The translations under genes and the position numbers were made by a program. A stretch of DNA of 64,000 nt from Nitrospirales bacterium (GTDB taxonomy: Bacteria > Nitrospirota > Nitrospiria > Nitrospirales > UBA8639): assembly GCA_029261295.1 (NCBI GenBank), contig JAJDBP010000017.1:186001-250000 (forward strand). The letters run 5' to 3'. Shown piece after piece: positions 8,027 to 17,552 of this stretch; the first letter of the stretch is position 1; the number at the start of each line of letters is the position of its first letter. Under the pieces are notes generated by a model. It saw only the letters and a program-made list of their open reading frames with translations, was not told where the DNA came from and made no database searches.

Positions 8027-9793
8027 TTGAATTTCACATTTTCACACTTAATAAAAATTTTACGACTACTTCCCCTCTTTGGTTTACTCACAGGATGTAT
8101 ATCCTTAGGGCCAACATTTGAGAACAAAAAAGGAGAAGGGGCTGATTATGATGTTCTGAAAAATCATGTGATTATGTTTAATCTGGACGGACATCCAGTG
8201 GACCCTACAGGCAATCATGGGTGTCGAGAAGAAAAATCAAGGGATAAATCATATACGTATTGCGAAGGGAAATTTGACATTGTCTCAGATTACCCAGAAT
8301 TGGAAGAAGAGGATTTCAAGAAACATATTTTCAACATCTTAGAGAAAGCAAAAGAACATGCGGAAACCTATAAGATGGAAAAAATTCAACTACTCTTTTT
8401 TGTTCATGGGGGACTCAATACCCAAAAGGAGTCTCTGGAACGAGTCGTGGGTAAGGGACCAGATCCTAATCAAGAAAATAAAACATTACGTGACCTCATA
8501 ATGAAGGATAAAAAGTTTTATCCCATCTTTATTAATTGGCAGTCTTTTTTAACATCCAGTTATGGAGATCACCTCGTCAATATCCGACAGGGAGAAAAAC
8601 AGCCATGGAGTATAGGCTGGCCCACCGCTCCAATAGTATTGGCAGTCGATATCGGACGAAGCCTTCTTCGTGCCCCTCTGGTTTGGGGGAGTATGATTTC
8701 TAATGATGGGAAAACAGCACCCGATATCGACGAGATGTTTGGTCCTGAGAAAAACTTGCCAGATGAAGTGGTGCAGGACTTGTTGTGTCAGAATGCTTCT
8801 TCTCAGGAAGACTGTTTTCAGCAATTTAAGGCCAGCAAATCATCATCGTTTTCCAAATGTAGAGGGCAGAATGAAAACATAAGACAAGCTCTGAGAAGGG
8901 TAAATCCCAAGGCAAATCCTGGGGTAAAACTCATTATAGGTGTTGATGAACGTCGGTGCACTGAAATGGCTTGGAACTTCCTTAAATATCTCATAACTTT
9001 CCCTGCCAAAATTGTCACTAGTCCATTCTTTGATGCTTTCGGAAAAAGTGCGTGGGACAACATGCTTCGAAGCATTCAGCTACTTTTTCAGGTTGATGAA
9101 GAATTTCATTATGCCAAGCTATACCAGGAAGATATACTTCAACCCTCGAAGAGAACATCCAGCGGAGGACTTCACTTATTCCTCAATGAATTGCTTAATA
9201 AGATTCACGAAAATAAATCAGGCTCCAAGCAAAGCGTTAAAAAAGAATTAAAATGGGAAATCACTTGGGTGGGACATAGTGCCGGAACCCTCATTATTAA
9301 TGAGGCAATTCGGCGCTTTGGATTACCAAAAGAACGCGAAATAACATTGCCATTTAACAACATTGTATATATGGCAGCTGCAGCAACTCTTCGCGATATT
9401 GAAACCAGCGTGTACCCATATTTACAAAATAATTCCGATCATAGTTTTTTCCATTTAATGCTACATAAAAGGGCAGAAGAGGGCGAAATCCCTTGGGTTG
9501 ACCTCATTCCAAGAGGCTCGCTCTTGGTTTGGATCGATCAGTTCCTCTCCAATCCTCTTACACATAAGGAACGAACAGCAGGTAGGTATGAAAACTTTTT
9601 TCTAGACTTCCATTCCATCCAAAAAGAAATACAAAGTCAAATTTCTCTTCGAGTATTTAGTAACGGGGAAAAGGTCAAATTTAATAATCCTATGAAACAC
9701 GGTGAGTTTACCACTCGCTTTAGATTTTGGGACGAGGCCTGTTGGTTTCCTGAATTTAATCAAACTAATGAAGATCCATGTGTGTATCCGTAG
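8027..9793 (+). CDS. Large lipoprotein alpha/beta hydrolase, paralogue 1
   Basis: 588 residues. N-terminal lipoprotein signal with lipobox LTGC (Cys24), so it is secreted and lipid-anchored. An alpha/beta-hydrolase core is indicated by a VHGGL oxyanion-type loop (126-130) and a GHSAG nucleophile elbow (Ser418); a C-terminal HGEF (558-561), also present in the paralogue, may hold the catalytic His. Conserved with the protein at 11830 are NHVIMFN, VDPTGN, LTSSY-DHL, SAW-NM, RGSLLVW and RTAGR. The long insertion between the loop and the Ser is unusual. Substrate is unknown; ester, lipid or polymer hydrolysis is inferred. The start is TTG with AAGGAG 7 bases upstream. Confidence 0.75.
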   Translation: MNFTFSHLIKILRLLPLFGLLTGCISLGPTFENKKGEGADYDVLKNHVIMFNLDGHPVDPTGNHGCREEKSRDKSYTYCEGKFDIVSDYPELEEEDFKKHIFNILEKAKEHAETYKMEKIQLLFFVHGGLNTQKESLERVVGKGPDPNQENKTLRDLIMKDKKFYPIFINWQSFLTSSYGDHLVNIRQGEKQPWSIGWPTAPIVLAVDIGRSLLRAPLVWGSMISNDGKTAPDIDEMFGPEKNLPDEVVQDLLCQNASSQEDCFQQFKASKSSSFSKCRGQNENIRQALRRVNPKANPGVKLIIGVDERRCTEMAWNFLKYLITFPAKIVTSPFFDAFGKSAWDNMLRSIQLLFQVDEEFHYAKLYQEDILQPSKRTSSGGLHLFLNELLNKIHENKSGSKQSVKKELKWEITWVGHSAGTLIINEAIRRFGLPKEREITLPFNNIVYMAAAATLRDIETSVYPYLQNNSDHSFFHLMLHKRAEEGEIPWVDLIPRGSLLVWIDQFLSNPLTHKERTAGRYENFFLDFHSIQKEIQSQISLRVFSNGEKVKFNNPMKHGEFTTRFRFWDEACWFPEFNQTNEDPCVYP

Positions 9794-9986
9794 AGCCTTT
9801 GCATTCAAAAATTTGATGGAGTGAAAAGAAAAAACCAAAACCAAGAATACGACGAGGCTTCGTTAATGAAATTTTCAGAAAGTGGAATGTTAAAAAAGTT
9901 TCAGTTAGTTCTTTGAAGCTTATAGTTTTGGTCAGAAAGAACACACATAACTTGTTTCTCAAGAAAATTTCAATAAAAGAATCAAA

Positions 9987-10946
9987 ATGCAGAATTTTCA
10001 ATCATTAGTAATCCAATGTTTCTCTACGTTCTTTCTCTTAGCAGTATCTCTAGGGTGTTCTCAGTTTCATAGTACACATGAGAGAGTCAATGGGATATAT
10101 GAGACAACTACAGAAGTTAGCCTTCCCGATAACTCTGTTGCCCACACTGTACTGATCTTCTCAAGGTCTAGAGAGCGGAGCTACCCTCCTATTCTCTTAT
10201 TACATGAGCTCCCAGGTTTAAATCAAAAAACAATTAATTATGCGATCTCATTAGCAGGAAACTTCACAGTGTATGTGCCTCTTCTTTTTGGGTCACGCAA
10301 GCAGGATTCAGTTCTCAATGGGATGTTGGCGTATGGATTCAATGGCGAATGGTGGAAGCGAGATAGTCTTAATGGAAGTCGAGAGATCATCAAATGGTTG
10401 CGACTTGTGACTCAGAATATTGCCGAGAAACATCACGGTCAAAAAATTGGTATTATTGGAATGTGTCTTACCGGATCCCTCCCTTTAGCCTTGCTCGATA
10501 ATGAAAATATCCATGCCGTGGTGACTGCTCAACCTTCTCTTCCACTTTGGGAGAGATCAGAAGATGAAGCAAATTCTCTTGATCTTTCTCGTAAAGAGTG
10601 GGAAACAGCAGTTTCTCGGGCCAAATCTGAGGGCGGCCCATTTGTTTATGGAGTAAGATTTGAGAAGGATAAAAGAGCTGATAGGAAAAAGCATCAACAC
10701 ATGAAGAAGGTCTTTAACTGCGGAAAGGGTAAAGCTTCGTATATTGACGGAGAAATTCGATATTCTGAATACAAAAAGTCAGGTATTCAGCTAGAGGCTC
10801 ATTCCACACTTATTAGAGAATGGAAAAGTATCAAAGGTCATCCTACTGAAATTCGCAGGAAAGACATTAGAAGATTTTTGGCTAATCCAAGAGATTTCGT
10901 TGCGCAAAATCCCCAAATGATAGAATGCCCTCAAGTCTCCCAATAA
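9987..10946 (+). CDS. Dienelactone-hydrolase-like lipoprotein
   Basis: 319 residues. A lipobox-like VSLGC (Cys24) after a hydrophobic segment suggests a lipid-anchored exported enzyme. The nucleophile elbow is GMCLTG with Cys160, as in dienelactone hydrolases, which use Cys-Asp-His rather than Ser. HELPGLN (73-79) fits the oxyanion loop and the 'EAHSTL' His (272) the catalytic base. The C-terminal region (280-319) is hydrophilic and longer than in typical cytoplasmic members. It lies between the two large hydrolase lipoproteins, same strand, about 190 bases after the first, so shared function is plausible but not proven. Confidence 0.7.
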   Translation: MQNFQSLVIQCFSTFFLLAVSLGCSQFHSTHERVNGIYETTTEVSLPDNSVAHTVLIFSRSRERSYPPILLLHELPGLNQKTINYAISLAGNFTVYVPLLFGSRKQDSVLNGMLAYGFNGEWWKRDSLNGSREIIKWLRLVTQNIAEKHHGQKIGIIGMCLTGSLPLALLDNENIHAVVTAQPSLPLWERSEDEANSLDLSRKEWETAVSRAKSEGGPFVYGVRFEKDKRADRKKHQHMKKVFNCGKGKASYIDGEIRYSEYKKSGIQLEAHSTLIREWKSIKGHPTEIRRKDIRRFLANPRDFVAQNPQMIECPQVSQ

Positions 10947-11829
10947 TGTTGACCCATAAAAATTTTAATGTCACTGGGGCTGGAGACCTCAAGTGGCCCT
11001 CTTGGGGAGCCAGCATGAAAATTAGGGTTAGACTCCACAAAATGACACACGACTTGTGTATTGTGTTAACTTCTCCATCCATAGCACACAATTAGAAAAT
11101 AACCCTTAGAGTTTCTTTTTTTTAGAAACATTTTTCTGTACTCCTATTGAAGCTAGAGGTGGTCCAGCTATCCGGCGTATATCAATCAGACCACAAGCCC
11201 GACAGGGTTACAGCGGGAATTCGTCTATGACCTGGTGGGCCATCGGCAGAAATATCAAGGGATCGACGATACGTAGAAGCTGGTCTCGACGATGAAATCA
11301 AGGCCTTTTATGATCGAGGCCGCACCGCCACCGTGATAGGCGACGAAGATTTTGTGACCTGGGTACGGGAGAAGGAATGGCAGAAGTTGGACGACAAAGG
11401 CTTCGTAGCACAGGTCCTTCCTGTCCGCTTGACCATGGATACCCTGGGCCCCTTAGTGACCGCATAAAACAAACTGGATGCTAGGCGATTAACGCAGGTG
11501 GTGAAAGGGCCCAAGAGAGGGTTGCTTGCCCGCAAAGTGGCGATGTATCTCTGTCAACAACTCGGGGGACATCGCTTGACGGACATTATGCACATCTTTG
11601 GTTTGTCGTATGTAGGCTCCGTCAGTTTTATTACGATCCAGATGCGGAAACGTATCAACGAGCAGCCCCACTTGCCAAGACGATACAGCGAATTACTCAT
11701 TACGTCATAAAGCAAGCAACTTGATCTCTTATTTTGCTCCGCAAGTATGCATGGATGATTTAATCGTCAACAACAGATTTGACCCGTATTCTGACCGGTA
11801 TTCGTTCCGTTTAAAGGAGAAAAGCAGAT
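10947..11829. other. Long non-coding stretch containing transposase debris
   Basis: Holds the decayed RAYT gene described separately, then a shared tail (AAAGCAAGCAACTTGA near 11707) and CAACAGATTTGAC at 11771-11783. AAAGGAG at 11813-11819 is the ribosome binding site of the next hydrolase gene. No other gene is visible. Confidence 0.6.
11160..11707 (+). pseudogene. Decayed REP-associated tyrosine transposase (RAYT)
   Basis: Three frames together match the C-terminal half of a RAYT. The first reads 'REFVYDLVGHRQKYQGIDD' then a stop. A shifted frame gives 'IGDEDFVTWVREKEW' and ends at a TAA near 11465. After that come 'GPKRGLLARKVAMYL' and 'HRLTDIMHIFGLSYVGSVS', which resemble the DnaA-like HTH found at the end of many RAYTs. 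The Y1 catalytic domain is missing. At least two in-frame stops and one shift show it is dead. It splits the hydrolase island. Confidence 0.65.
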
Positions 11830-13428
11830 ATGATCGCGAATGCACTGGTACGAATCATTAGTGAAGTTCAAAACCAAACTAGATCTAGCATAAGCATTGG
11901 AGGGCCCAACATATCAAAGACCATTTTCTTGTTGTTGTGCCTGAGTTCATTCTCGATTTCTGGCTGCATGAAGGGAATCGATGCACCAACAAGGGCAATG
12001 GATTTTGTTGGCAATCACGTCATTATGTTTAACGGGACTGGGCATGCGGTAGATCCCACTGGTAATACCGGTTGTACTTCAGAAGCTTACCCCTGTAATG
12101 GCCAATATACAAACTTTAAACGCTTTGCCGAGTTGTCAAAAGGTGAATTCAGAGATCAGGCTGATAAAATTATTTCCGCAATGAAAAGTTACACAGATGT
12201 GCAGTATAAAATAAATGGAAAACGAAAGGTATTACTGTTTATACACGGCGGTCTCAATAGCCACATTGATGGAATTAAACGAGCGACTAAATTTTCTGGA
12301 AAAATATTAGACAATTACAAGGGGTCCTTTCCAATTTTCTTAAATTGGGATTCTTCTTTGACGTCGAGTTATGTAGATCATCTTTTCTTTATTCGAAGAG
12401 ACCAAGATCAAGGAATAATAGGTGTGCCATTCGCACCATTTTACTTGGTCATGGACCTATTCCGTGGCTTAGCTCGTGCACCGGAATCCTGGTTTGAAAG
12501 CTTTGTTAGTGATTTTGAACAAGTTTATGGTTCAAAACAGCGGGAAATAACAAATAATTTCAGGGAAGCTTTTCAGAATAGAGATTCTAGGGCACTTAAA
12601 CCTAACAACCGTGCGTATTCTCAGGAGATCGCCATATCGACAGGCATAGATCGCATAACTTGGGCAGAGAGGTTAACTGCCTTTACGTCATATTTGATTA
12701 CTTTACCGACGAAACTAGTCACCAAGCCTTTTATCGACGGAATGGGAAGGAGTGCTTGGGAAAATATGGTTCGACGCACTCAGCTGCTTTTTTATACCCC
12801 AGACAATTTTGGCCTTAAAGCATCAAGGGAGTTTCTTAGTACTGGAGTAATGGACATGGAGGGCAAAGGAGCACTTTCAGATTTCTTGCGCCGATTTCAA
12901 AAAGAGGTAAATGATAGTCCGGGACAATGGGAAATCACACTGATAGGGCACAGCATGGGAACAATAATCATAAATCAATTACTCCGAAAATTCTCTTTAC
13001 CGTTCAAAAATATAGTTTACCTGGCCGCTGCATGCTCAGTTGGAGACTATCAAGATAGTGCTTTCTCTTTCATGAATAAGAATACCAAAACCCACATCTA
13101 CCATGTATTTCTACATCGTGAAGCAGAGCTCCGTGAGAAATATTCCTTAATTGGACAGTTAGATCCAACTATTCGTGGATCACTTTTGGTTTGGCTAGAC
13201 GATTTCTTAGCCAATGTTAATACACCTCTGGATAGAACAGCCGGTCGGGAAGATAATCTACTGCCGGCACTTTCTATGACTCCTGCCGGTTTGCGAGGCA
13301 GAATACACGCTAAGGCTTTTGGAGTTGGAGGGGACTCTAACAATCTCAGCCCACAAGGTCATGGTGACTTCGAAAATTTTCCCTTCTGGAAGCCGAGCTT
13401 TTGGGAACCTGAAAGGCCTTACCATTAG
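11830..13428 (+). CDS. Large lipoprotein alpha/beta hydrolase, paralogue 2
   Basis: 532 residues, homologous over its length to the protein at 8027. Signal segment about 29-45 with lipobox ISGC (Cys46); the 28 residues before it are unusually long, so an internal start is possible, though AAAGGAG precedes the ATG at 11830. Conserved elements are NHVIMFN and VDPTGN (62-79), HGGL (139-142), LTSSY, RAP, SAWENM, GHSMG with Ser375, RGSLLVW, RTAGR and HGDF (511-514). It lacks the cysteine-rich insertion seen at about 250-310 in paralogue 1. Probably an outer-membrane or periplasmic esterase/lipase; substrate unknown. Confidence 0.75.
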   Translation: MIANALVRIISEVQNQTRSSISIGGPNISKTIFLLLCLSSFSISGCMKGIDAPTRAMDFVGNHVIMFNGTGHAVDPTGNTGCTSEAYPCNGQYTNFKRFAELSKGEFRDQADKIISAMKSYTDVQYKINGKRKVLLFIHGGLNSHIDGIKRATKFSGKILDNYKGSFPIFLNWDSSLTSSYVDHLFFIRRDQDQGIIGVPFAPFYLVMDLFRGLARAPESWFESFVSDFEQVYGSKQREITNNFREAFQNRDSRALKPNNRAYSQEIAISTGIDRITWAERLTAFTSYLITLPTKLVTKPFIDGMGRSAWENMVRRTQLLFYTPDNFGLKASREFLSTGVMDMEGKGALSDFLRRFQKEVNDSPGQWEITLIGHSMGTIIINQLLRKFSLPFKNIVYLAAACSVGDYQDSAFSFMNKNTKTHIYHVFLHREAELREKYSLIGQLDPTIRGSLLVWLDDFLANVNTPLDRTAGREDNLLPALSMTPAGLRGRIHAKAFGVGGDSNNLSPQGHGDFENFPFWKPSFWEPERPYH

Positions 13429-13472
13429 TGAAAGAGCAAAATATTAGTTGTAAGAGAAAATGTATTGGGGTC

Positions 13473-13512
13473 AGGCCTGCGTAAGTGTAGAAATGTATTT
13501 TCTCAGCTGGAG
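13473..13512. repeat. Short direct repeat flanking ydiJ block, left copy
   Basis: Begins AGGCCTGCGTA and ends TTTCTCAGCTG. A related sequence at 17279-17320 has the same two ends and orientation, with a diverged middle. The pair brackets the GC-rich ydiJ-PAS segment. The rest of the 313-base gap holds no gene. Confidence 0.45.
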
Positions 13513-13741
13513 TATTATCCCCTCCCTCTTCCTCTAGGCGACTTCAATCTTTCCAATATGCGGACTATACGTGCACGCGTCGCAACAAAAAATAGACAGC
13601 CACCTCTCGAATGTAATGGGTGACTCTATTATAGGATTGCGCCCTCTTATTCTCCTCGGCTATACGGGGTTGATTTTCCCGTCTTCTCCACTATCATAGT
13701 GACACCCAGTTCCCGTGTGATGACTCAGGAATGGAGTGGCG

Positions 13742-16700
13742 ATGATTCCGCAATTAACTGAGAAAGAAGCACTGAGTCCGGTTGTCTTGGCCTTTGTCGA
13801 CGCCCTCAAACGCCGTGCGTTCACGGGTGATGTCGATACCCATTATGGCGGTCGACTCAGTGCGGCTACCGACAACTCCATCTATCAAGTAACGCCTCAG
13901 GCCGTGTTGTTTCCCCGCTCGCAAGCGGACGTCCAGGGCATCTTACAGCTTGCCACTCAGGATGAATTTGCCGACGTGACGTTTACTGCCCGTGGTGGCG
14001 GGACGGGGACGAACGGCCAGTCGTTGACCGAAGGGGTGGTGGTCGATCTCTCCCGGCATATGAACCGGATTGTCGAGGTGAATGCGGCGGAGGGTTGGGC
14101 GTGGGTTGAACCTGGGGTTGTCCTTGATCAACTCAATGCCAAGGTGAAGCCCTATGGTGTCTTTTTTGCTCCGGAGCTCGCGCCGAGTAATCGCGCGACG
14201 ATTGGCGGCATGGTCAGTACCGATGCGTCAGGGAAAGGCTCTCGCCTCTATGGCAAAACCAGCAACCATGTTCTGGCATTGGATGTGGTGTTCTCAGACG
14301 GGTCGGCCTGGCAGAGTGTGCCCCTCGACGCGGCGGCATTACAAGATCTCAAGTCGGGCGATGATCTGGTCAATCAAATTTATCAGGGCGTGGACCGCAT
14401 CGTGACGAGCAAAAATGAGCTAATCAAACAGCACTTCCCGACGTTAACGCGCTTTTTGACCGGGTACAATCTCGCGCATGTCTACACCGAGGACGGGCAG
14501 TTCAATCTGAATGCCTTGATTGCCGGTTCCGAGGGCACGCTGGCAGTTGTCACCGGTATCAAGGTCAAACTGACCCCGCTGCCGACTGTCAAGCGCTTGA
14601 TCGTTGCTAAATATCTGAGTTTTGATGACAGCTTGCGCGCCGCCACTATATTGGTACAAGCGGATCCGGCCGCGATTGAATCGGTGGACGATACGATCGT
14701 GACCCTGGCGCGGCAGGATGTGATCTGGGACCGGGTGGGGAAGTTTTTTTCCCAACCGGGCGATGACCGCGTGCAAGCGATCAACCTCATTGAATTTGCC
14801 GGGACTGATGCCGAGGTGGTGAATGCTGACACCCAGGCGCTCTGTGACCAACTCGAGGCTTTGCTCGGGCAAGAGCACGAAGCGGTGGACTATCAATTGG
14901 CCACAACCGATGCTGATATCGCCTCGTTGTGGGAGCTGCGCGCCAAAGGGGTGGGGCTGCTCGGCAATACAGCGGGCAATCGCCGTCCGATTCCCTTTGT
15001 TGAGGATACCGTGGTGCCACCTGAGCATCTGGCTGCGTATATTCAGGAGTTTCGTCAGGTGCTCGATACCTACGGGCTTGAATACGGCATGTTTGGACAC
15101 GTTGATGTCGGCTGTTTGCACGTGCGGCCAGCCCTCGATTTGAAAGACGAAGCCGATGAACAGCTCATTCGGGTGCTCAGCGATCAGGTGAAAGACCTGG
15201 TGTTGAAATATGGCGGTGTGGTGTGGGGCGAGCACGGCAAAGGGCTGCGCGGCGAGTATATGCCCGAGTTTTTCGGCCAGGAGTTATACGACGACCTGCG
15301 ACGCATTAAACAGCTGTTCGATCCAACCAATAAGCTGAACCCCGGAAAACTCGTCACGCCGATCGATCATCCCGCAAGCGTGAAAAAACTTGATGGGGTG
15401 CCGCTGCGAGGACACCGGGATCGGCAAATCCCGGAAGCCGTACGGAATGAATTTCATGTCTCGATTCACTGTAATGGGAACGGCGCGTGCTTTAATTTTG
15501 ATCTCGATGACGTGATGTGCCCGTCGTACAAATTTACCCGGGACCGTATTCATTCCCCGAAAGGACGAGCTGGGATGATGCGCGAGTGGCTGCGGCAACT
15601 GTCGCGCACCGGCTATGATCTTCAGGCCGAAGATGCGTCGTGCGGGCACTTGGCCCTTCCTCTGTCGACGGACTCTGACTTTTCCCTCGAAGTCCACAAG
15701 GCGATGGACGGCTGTCTCTCCTGTAAAGCCTGCACTTCGATGTGTCCCATTAAAGTGGATGTTCCCGATCTCAAAGCCAAATTTCTCAACCGGTTGTATA
15801 CGCGCTATCAACGCCCGCTTAAAGATACGCTGATTGCGTTTGGCGAGCGTACCCATCACCGGCTTCTCGCGGCCCCGTTTCTCTACAACGCGGGCGTGAA
15901 GTTACCCTTTTTTGAGCCGCTCATGCGAGATTGGGTCGGGCTCGTGGATACGCCGCAGCTCAGTTCACCCACGTATACGGCATTGCTGGACAAGGCTGGG
16001 ATTCACGTGCTGCATCAGATTGAGCCAGCGTTTCTACAGCACCGCGATCTCTCCAACACCGTCTTTATCTTGCCGGATGCGATTACCGCCTTTTATGAAG
16101 CCGGGACCTTTGTTGATTGCGTGGCGTTTTTCAAAAAAATCGGTTTCGAGCCCATCGTGACACCGTTTATCGAAAATGGCAAAGGGCAGCACGTGAAAGG
16201 CTTTTTGCAAGACTTTCAGCAAACCGCCCGTCAAGCTACCCAGCAGCTTGAAAAGCTCGTGTCGATGGGGCGTCCGATCATTGGGATCGATCCGGCGATG
16301 ACCCTGACCTACCGGGAAGAATATCGCATCTATCTCGACCGACAAGACGTCGATGTCTGGTTGCCGCAGGAATGGCTGGCCAACGCGCTGCCCCATCTCG
16401 CCGCATCACTGACTCAGCTCACATCACCCGCGGTCGCGTTAATGGGGCACTGCGGCGAGAAAACCTCGATTCAGGCGTCGGGTAGGCAGTGGCAAGCGGT
16501 CTTTAAGGCGTTTGGTCTTGACTTAGAGATTGTGAAAGCGGGGTGTTGCGGGATGGCGGGTGCGTTTGGGCACGAGACCGCGCATTACGACGAATCGAAG
16601 GGCATTTACGAACAGTCCTGGAAATTAAAACTGGCCGACTCCAACCGTCCAATCGTGGCGACTGGCGCCTCTTGTCGATCTCAAGTGAAGCGTTTTGAGG

Positions 16701-16750
16701 GGACCAAGATAGCGCATCCCTTGCAGTTCTTATCTCGCCTCCTAGGGTGA
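13742..16750 (+). CDS. ydiJ: YdiJ-type FAD/Fe-S dehydrogenase (D-2-hydroxyacid)
   Basis: About 1002 residues, close to E. coli YdiJ. It oxidises D-2-hydroxy acids (D-2-hydroxyglutarate or D-lactate in characterised relatives) and passes electrons onward. Domain order: FAD-binding PCMH fold with GGGTGTNGQS near residue 85, an FAD-linked oxidase C-terminal domain, a 4Fe-4S site CxxCxxCxxxCP near 658-668, then a CCG-type domain with GHCGEKT and AGCCGMAG. ATG 13742 is preferred, 5 bases after GGAG. Third codon positions are visibly richer in G/C than in the flanking genes, which with the flanking repeat suggests acquisition by transfer. Exact substrate is not determinable here. Confidence 0.88.
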   Translation: MIPQLTEKEALSPVVLAFVDALKRRAFTGDVDTHYGGRLSAATDNSIYQVTPQAVLFPRSQADVQGILQLATQDEFADVTFTARGGGTGTNGQSLTEGVVVDLSRHMNRIVEVNAAEGWAWVEPGVVLDQLNAKVKPYGVFFAPELAPSNRATIGGMVSTDASGKGSRLYGKTSNHVLALDVVFSDGSAWQSVPLDAAALQDLKSGDDLVNQIYQGVDRIVTSKNELIKQHFPTLTRFLTGYNLAHVYTEDGQFNLNALIAGSEGTLAVVTGIKVKLTPLPTVKRLIVAKYLSFDDSLRAATILVQADPAAIESVDDTIVTLARQDVIWDRVGKFFSQPGDDRVQAINLIEFAGTDAEVVNADTQALCDQLEALLGQEHEAVDYQLATTDADIASLWELRAKGVGLLGNTAGNRRPIPFVEDTVVPPEHLAAYIQEFRQVLDTYGLEYGMFGHVDVGCLHVRPALDLKDEADEQLIRVLSDQVKDLVLKYGGVVWGEHGKGLRGEYMPEFFGQELYDDLRRIKQLFDPTNKLNPGKLVTPIDHPASVKKLDGVPLRGHRDRQIPEAVRNEFHVSIHCNGNGACFNFDLDDVMCPSYKFTRDRIHSPKGRAGMMREWLRQLSRTGYDLQAEDASCGHLALPLSTDSDFSLEVHKAMDGCLSCKACTSMCPIKVDVPDLKAKFLNRLYTRYQRPLKDTLIAFGERTHHRLLAAPFLYNAGVKLPFFEPLMRDWVGLVDTPQLSSPTYTALLDKAGIHVLHQIEPAFLQHRDLSNTVFILPDAITAFYEAGTFVDCVAFFKKIGFEPIVTPFIENGKGQHVKGFLQDFQQTARQATQQLEKLVSMGRPIIGIDPAMTLTYREEYRIYLDRQDVDVWLPQEWLANALPHLAASLTQLTSPAVALMGHCGEKTSIQASGRQWQAVFKAFGLDLEIVKAGCCGMAGAFGHETAHYDESKGIYEQSWKLKLADSNRPIVATGASCRSQVKRFEGTKIAHPLQFLSRLLG

Positions 16751-16855
16751 TCGGCTGCTGCTGAATAGGAATTTCCAAAGATTTTTTTGACTCAACCGCC
16801 AAGTGAAGGGGGCTCGCATACTTTCTATTTTCTTCAAGCACAGAGGAGGATACGG

Positions 16856-17218
16856 ATGAATCAAGCGGACATCATGCAACAATTTATTGATAGTGCCAAT
16901 GCAGGGATGTATCTAAAAGATGACGAGGGACGTTTTCTCATGGTCAATCGCCGAATGACGGTGCAGCTTAAGGCCAGCAAAGAAGAAATTATTGGCAAAA
17001 CCGACTATGACTTTTTTCCAAAAGAAGAAGCCGATCGGTTGAGGGTAAATGACCATCAGGTAACCGAAGCCGGTGTTCCTATGAATTTTACAATGATGGC
17101 GGATTTTGCAGATGGACAACAAACCATTTTTGATCACAAGTTTCCTGTCCCCAATATTGAGGGGGCGCCGAACGCCGTCGGCGGCATCGCCATTACGGTC
17201 ACAAAAACAGAGTCATAG
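16856..17218 (+). CDS. Free-standing PAS domain protein
   Basis: 120 residues forming one PAS domain and nothing else: 'ANAGMYLKDDEGRFLMVNRR', then 'EIIGKTDYDFFPKEEAD', then a 'GGIAITVT' end strand. No kinase, HTH or cyclase output follows. Such single PAS proteins act as ligand- or redox-sensing partners of other proteins. The start has GAGGAGG about 6 bases upstream. It lies about 105 bases after ydiJ on the same strand. The KTDYD-FPKE-AD block is very like the first PAS of the kinase at 27102. Confidence 0.8.
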   Translation: MNQADIMQQFIDSANAGMYLKDDEGRFLMVNRRMTVQLKASKEEIIGKTDYDFFPKEEADRLRVNDHQVTEAGVPMNFTMMADFADGQQTIFDHKFPVPNIEGAPNAVGGIAITVTKTES

Positions 17219-17278
17219 CAGGACAGTAGACTTGATCGACCTTCTCCTTGTCGTGTGTAGGGGGCAGGTCTAGGTGAT

Positions 17279-17320
17279 AGGCCTGCGTATGTGGGATCAT
17301 GTTTTTTCTCAGCTGAGATA
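17279..17320. repeat. Short direct repeat flanking ydiJ block, right copy
   Basis: Starts AGGCCTGCGTA and ends TTTCTCAGCTG like the copy at 13473. It sits in a 334-base gap (17219-17552) that otherwise holds only a GACTTGACCCC tail near 17410, another piece of the transposon-type debris seen elsewhere in the window. Confidence 0.45.
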
Positions 17321-17552
17321 GCTCCCCGCTCGACAGCCTCGAGTTGCCCAAAGGGTGAGGGCGGGTTTTGCACTCACAAATCCTCCCCCTTTAGAGATGT
17401 AGCATAGTTAGACTTGACCCCAAATCGGTTAAGCCCTTTAGAGCGAGTTTGCCTCAGCCTATAATGGAGAACATTTCAGATCTCTTTGCGGATCGATCAC
17501 CAGTGGGTCGCTCCTGGAAATTTCTCAAAGCATAGAGGGATAACGAAAAAGT

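Noticed and set aside
14444-15859. Minus-strand frames of 263 and 191 codons opposite ydiJ
   Set aside because: Typical shadow frames of a GC-rich gene; no family features and no start signals.
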